Positions 61,685 to 64,000 of a stretch of 64,000 nt of DNA are shown here, piece by piece. How positions within the stretch are numbered: position 1 is the first letter of the stretch; each line of letters begins with the position of its first letter. The DNA lies in the NCBI RefSeq assembly GCF_001428845.1, contig NZ_LMIU01000002.1, positions 62,001 to 126,000 on the forward strand, given 5' to 3'. The translations under genes were made by a program, and so were the position numbers. The notes under the pieces were generated by a model. It did no database searches, had not been told where the DNA came from, and was given only the letters and a program-made list of their open reading frames with translations. Origin of the DNA: Achromobacter sp. Root83. GTDB taxonomy: Bacteria > Pseudomonadota > Gammaproteobacteria > Burkholderiales > Burkholderiaceae_B.

Positions 61685-62647
61685 TCAGATTACGCCGCGT
61701 ATCCCGGCTATGCCATGCGCGCCATGGCGCAGCGCCTGCGATACGGTCTGGGTGGATTGCCCGCCCAGCGCGAACACCGGAATGCCGGCGTCGCGATTGC
61801 CTTCCACGAAACCTTCCCAGCCCAGCGCTTGCGCGCCGGGGTGGCTGGGGGTGTCCAGCACGGGGCCCAGCACGGCGAAGTCGGCGCCGATCTCGCGGGC
61901 ATGCACGACCTGGGCGTTGTCGTGCGCGGACACGCCGACCAGCGCGTTTTTGGGCAGTTCGGGGCGGGCGGCAAGACGCGCCGCATCCGCCGTGCGCAGA
62001 TGCACGCCGTCGGCTTCCTTCCACCAGGCCGTGGGATGGACGCTGTTGACCAGCACGCGCGCGCCGGCGGCGCGGCAGCGCTTCTGCACCTGCTGCAGGA
62101 CCTCGTGCAGCGAGCTGGCGCCCACGCCGTCCGGCCACTGGGGTTCGCGGAACTGCACGAGCTTCACGCCGCGCGCCAGCGCCGCTTCCAGGCGGCCCAG
62201 GAACGGCGCGATGCCCGCCCGCGAGCCGATGGCGCCGATGCCGTAGGTGGTGGGTAGCTGCAGCCAGCGCAACGGCGGCAGGGTGGCGGGCAGCAGATCG
62301 CCCACCGAAGCCGCGTTGGCCGGATTCACCCATTCCAGGCGCTGGTTTTCCAGGCTTTGCGGTTCGCCTTCCCAGCCGGTGACGTGGCAGAACGCCAGCC
62401 GTACCGTCGTGTGCGGGTAGACATGCACGTAAGTGACCCAGGGGCGCGACTGCGTCACCCGTATGCCGATCTCTTCGTGGAGTTCGCGGGCCAGCGCTTG
62501 CAGCACGGTCTCGCCGGGTTCGAGCTTGCCGCCCGGCAGTTCCCACCAGCCCGACCACGGCTTGCCCTCGGGCCGCTGGCCCAGCAGCAGCATGCCGTCG
62601 GGACGCAGGATCAGGCCGGCGGCGACGTCGACGATCTTTTCAGACAT
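61685..62647 (-). CDS. Nudix (MutT-like) hydrolase fused to a ThiE/TenI-like domain
   Basis: A 320-residue fusion. Residues about 5-130 hold a Nudix fold with the box [24 protein letters not shown] complete, so it should hydrolyse oxidised nucleotides such as 8-oxo-dGTP. Residues about 140-320 form a TIM barrel like thiamine-phosphate synthase ([55 protein letters not shown]). The ThiE part departs from the synthase consensus (FREPQ for the usual LREK, no clear TK after the GPV), so it may not make thiamine phosphate. Such fusions are common in proteobacteria. It overlaps the ATPase gene by 8 bases. Confidence 0.88.
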   Translation of the reverse strand: MSEKIVDVAAGLILRPDGMLLLGQRPEGKPWSGWWELPGGKLEPGETVLQALARELHEEIGIRVTQSRPWVTYVHVYPHTTVRLAFCHVTGWEGEPQSLENQRLEWVNPANAASVGDLLPATLPPLRWLQLPTTYGIGAIGSRAGIAPFLGRLEAALARGVKLVQFREPQWPDGVGASSLHEVLQQVQKRCRAAGARVLVNSVHPTAWWKEADGVHLRTADAARLAARPELPKNALVGVSAHDNAQVVHAREIGADFAVLGPVLDTPSHPGAQALGWEGFVEGNRDAGIPVFALGGQSTQTVSQALRHGAHGIAGIRGVI

Positions 62648-63506
62648 GGCGGGCCGCCCAGTCGCGCGCGAACTGATAGGCCACGCGGCCGGACCGCGAG
62701 CCGCGTTCGATCGTCCATTGCAGGGCTTCGGTGCGCGACGGTTCGATGTGCGCCTCCGGGCAGCCCAGCTCGCGCAGCCAGTGGTACACGATGTCCAGGT
62801 AGTCGTCCTGCTTGAAGGGGTAGAACGACAGCCACAGGCCGAAGCGCTCGGACAGCGAGATCTTTTCCTCGACCGTTTCGCCCGGGTGGATTTCTCCGTC
62901 GGGCTGGTGCTTGGCCTGCAGGTTCTCGCTCATGTATTCCGGCATCAGGTGGCGCCGGTTGGACGTGGCGTAGATCAGCACGTTGTCGCCCGAGGCCGAC
63001 ACCGAACCGTCCAGCACCGACTTCAGCGCCTTGTAGCCGGGCTCGCCTTCCTCGAAGGACAGGTCGTCGCAAAACACGATGAAGCGTTCCGGCCGCGCGG
63101 CGACCAGCTCGACGATGTCGGCCAGGTCGCCCAGGTCGGACTTGTCCACTTCGATCAGGCGCAGGCCACGGCCGCCGTAGGCAGCCAGCATGGCCTTGAC
63201 CAGCGAGCTCTTGCCGGTGCCGCGCGCGCCGGTCATGAGCACGTTGTTGGCCGGCTTGTTCTCAAGGAACTGCAGCGTGTTGCGGTCGATGGTGGCTTTC
63301 TGGCGCTCGATGTGCTGGAGGTCCTGCATGTCGATGCGCGCGACGTGGCGCACGGCGTCCAGCCAGCCGCGGGCGCCGCGCTTGCGCCAGCGGAAGGCGT
63401 GCGCGCTCCAGTCGATCTCGGGAGTGGCCGGAGGCAGAAAGGCCTCGAGCTGCGCCAGCACGCGTTCCGCGCGCTGGATGAGGGTGGAGAACTCGGTTGC
63501 CGTCAT
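62640..63506 (-). CDS. DUF815 AAA-type ATPase
   Basis: A 288-residue cytosolic ATPase of the DUF815 family. Walker A is [15 protein letters not shown], Walker B is [14 protein letters not shown], and [14 protein letters not shown] is the characteristic sensor segment; [18 protein letters not shown] follows. The role is unknown. It lies between argJ and the Nudix-ThiE gene, a conserved betaproteobacterial order, and overlaps the latter by 8 bases. It starts at ATG 63506, 6 bases after argJ. Confidence 0.9.
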   Translation of the reverse strand: MTATEFSTLIQRAERVLAQLEAFLPPATPEIDWSAHAFRWRKRGARGWLDAVRHVARIDMQDLQHIERQKATIDRNTLQFLENKPANNVLMTGARGTGKSSLVKAMLAAYGGRGLRLIEVDKSDLGDLADIVELVAARPERFIVFCDDLSFEEGEPGYKALKSVLDGSVSASGDNVLIYATSNRRHLMPEYMSENLQAKHQPDGEIHPGETVEEKISLSERFGLWLSFYPFKQDDYLDIVYHWLRELGCPEAHIEPSRTEALQWTIERGSRSGRVAYQFARDWAARHV

Positions 63507-63512
63507 GGCTGA

Positions 63513-64000
63513 TCAGGAGCGGTAGTCGGCGTTGATCGACACGTACTCGTGCGAGAAGTCGCAGGTGTAGACGGTGTCGCTCACCTGGCCGCGGCCCAGT
63601 GCGATACGCACCGAGATCTCGGCCTGCTTCATGACGCGCTGGCCGTCGGCTTCCTGGTAGGCGGGGTTGCGGCCGCCGTCCTTGGCCACCAGCACGTCGT
63701 CGAGCCACAGGCGGATGTTGGACACGTCCAGGTCGTCGATGCCGGCGTAGCCGACGGCGGCCAGGATGCGGCCCAGGTTGGGGTCCGACGCGAAGAAGGC
63801 GGTCTTGACCAGCGGCGAATGCGCCACGGCGTACGCCACCTTCAGGGCCTCTTCGGTGGTGCCGGCTTCTTCGACGCGGATGGTCATGAACTTGGTGGCG
63901 CCTTCGGCGTCGCGCACGATCTTGGTCGCCAGGTCCAGCGCGGCGGCCGTCAGGGCCTCGCGCACGGCCGCGTAGGCGGCGTCGCTTTCGCTATTGACGG
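63513..64000 (-). CDS. argJ: Glutamate N-acetyltransferase / ornithine acetyltransferase (partial)
   Basis: The C-terminal about 160 residues of ArgJ, which recycles acetyl groups in arginine synthesis. The frame stays open to the window edge, so the 5' part is missing. Recognisable are [46 protein letters not shown] and the ending [13 protein letters not shown]. The ATML self-cleavage site lies outside the window. It is the first gene of the argJ-DUF815-Nudix unit. Confidence 0.94.
   Translation of the reverse strand, partial: VNSESDAAYAAVREALTAAALDLATKIVRDAEGATKFMTIRVEEAGTTEEALKVAYAVAHSPLVKTAFFASDPNLGRILAAVGYAGIDDLDVSNIRLWLDDVLVAKDGGRNPAYQEADGQRVMKQAEISVRIALGRGQVSDTVYTCDFSHEYVSINADYRS

Overview
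The window is high-GC, densely packed chromosomal DNA from a betaproteobacterium. Its gene orders (ubiE–Tim44-like–ubiJ–ubiB, pilD–coaE–zapD, mutT/thiE–DUF815–argJ, DUF3460–scpA–panC, pcm–tolC) fit the family Alcaligenaceae, most likely Achromobacter or Bordetella. No rRNA, tRNA, prophage, transposase or CRISPR array was seen. Most of it reads as core genome with several accessory insertions.

Layout. 1–2.4 kb: start of a divergent gene, a LysR regulator and serA. 2.5–8.4 kb: a copper-resistance locus, all on the minus strand and read copR-copS-(CopI-like cupredoxin)-copA-copB-(DUF411), with a likely CopR box before the structural genes. 8.5–10.5 kb: phoB-phoR. 10.7–15.0 kb: ubiquinone genes ubiE, ubiJ and ubiB with a Tim44-like membrane protein. 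15.2–16.6 kb: a ferritin-like/desaturase-like diiron protein and rfaE2. 16.66–17.3 kb: a HigB/HigA-type toxin-antitoxin pair with its own palindromic promoter. 17.3–21.2 kb (minus): pcm, tolC, thiG, thiD. 21.4–28.6 kb: btuF and a BtuB-like receptor behind a cobalamin riboswitch, head to head with B12-dependent metH.

28.6–30.1 kb: an amidase. 30.2–34.9 kb: a sugar-acid operon (GntR/FadR regulator, L-idonate-5-dehydrogenase-like, mannonate-dehydratase-like, fructuronate-reductase-like) behind three TGGT-N2/3-ACCA operators. 34.9–37.7 kb: a methyltransferase divergent from an HTH/MmyB-type regulator, then mutY. 37.8–41.5 kb: a fused indolepyruvate ferredoxin oxidoreductase. 41.45–41.9 kb: non-coding DNA with a perfect 34-bp inverted repeat. 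41.9–44.9 kb: glpK and an MFS exporter. 45–46.9 kb: DUF3460, scpA, panC. 47–48.4 kb: a stand-alone LuxR/FixJ-type HTH protein with an alternating Asp-Ser tail, and an NlpE-like lipoprotein. 48.6–51 kb: pilD, coaE, zapD. 51–60 kb: mdtA-mdtB-mdtC plus a NodT-type outer-membrane lipoprotein. 60–64 kb (minus): an amidase, a Nudix-ThiE fusion, a DUF815 ATPase and the 3' part of argJ.

The most unusual features are the Asp-Ser-tailed HTH protein with two perfect palindromes upstream, the inverted-repeat element at 41.5–41.7 kb, the apparently leaderless toxin gene, and in-frame repeat expansions at the end of copR and just beyond the DUF411 gene. All functions are inferred from motifs and gene order read by eye; no database search was run.
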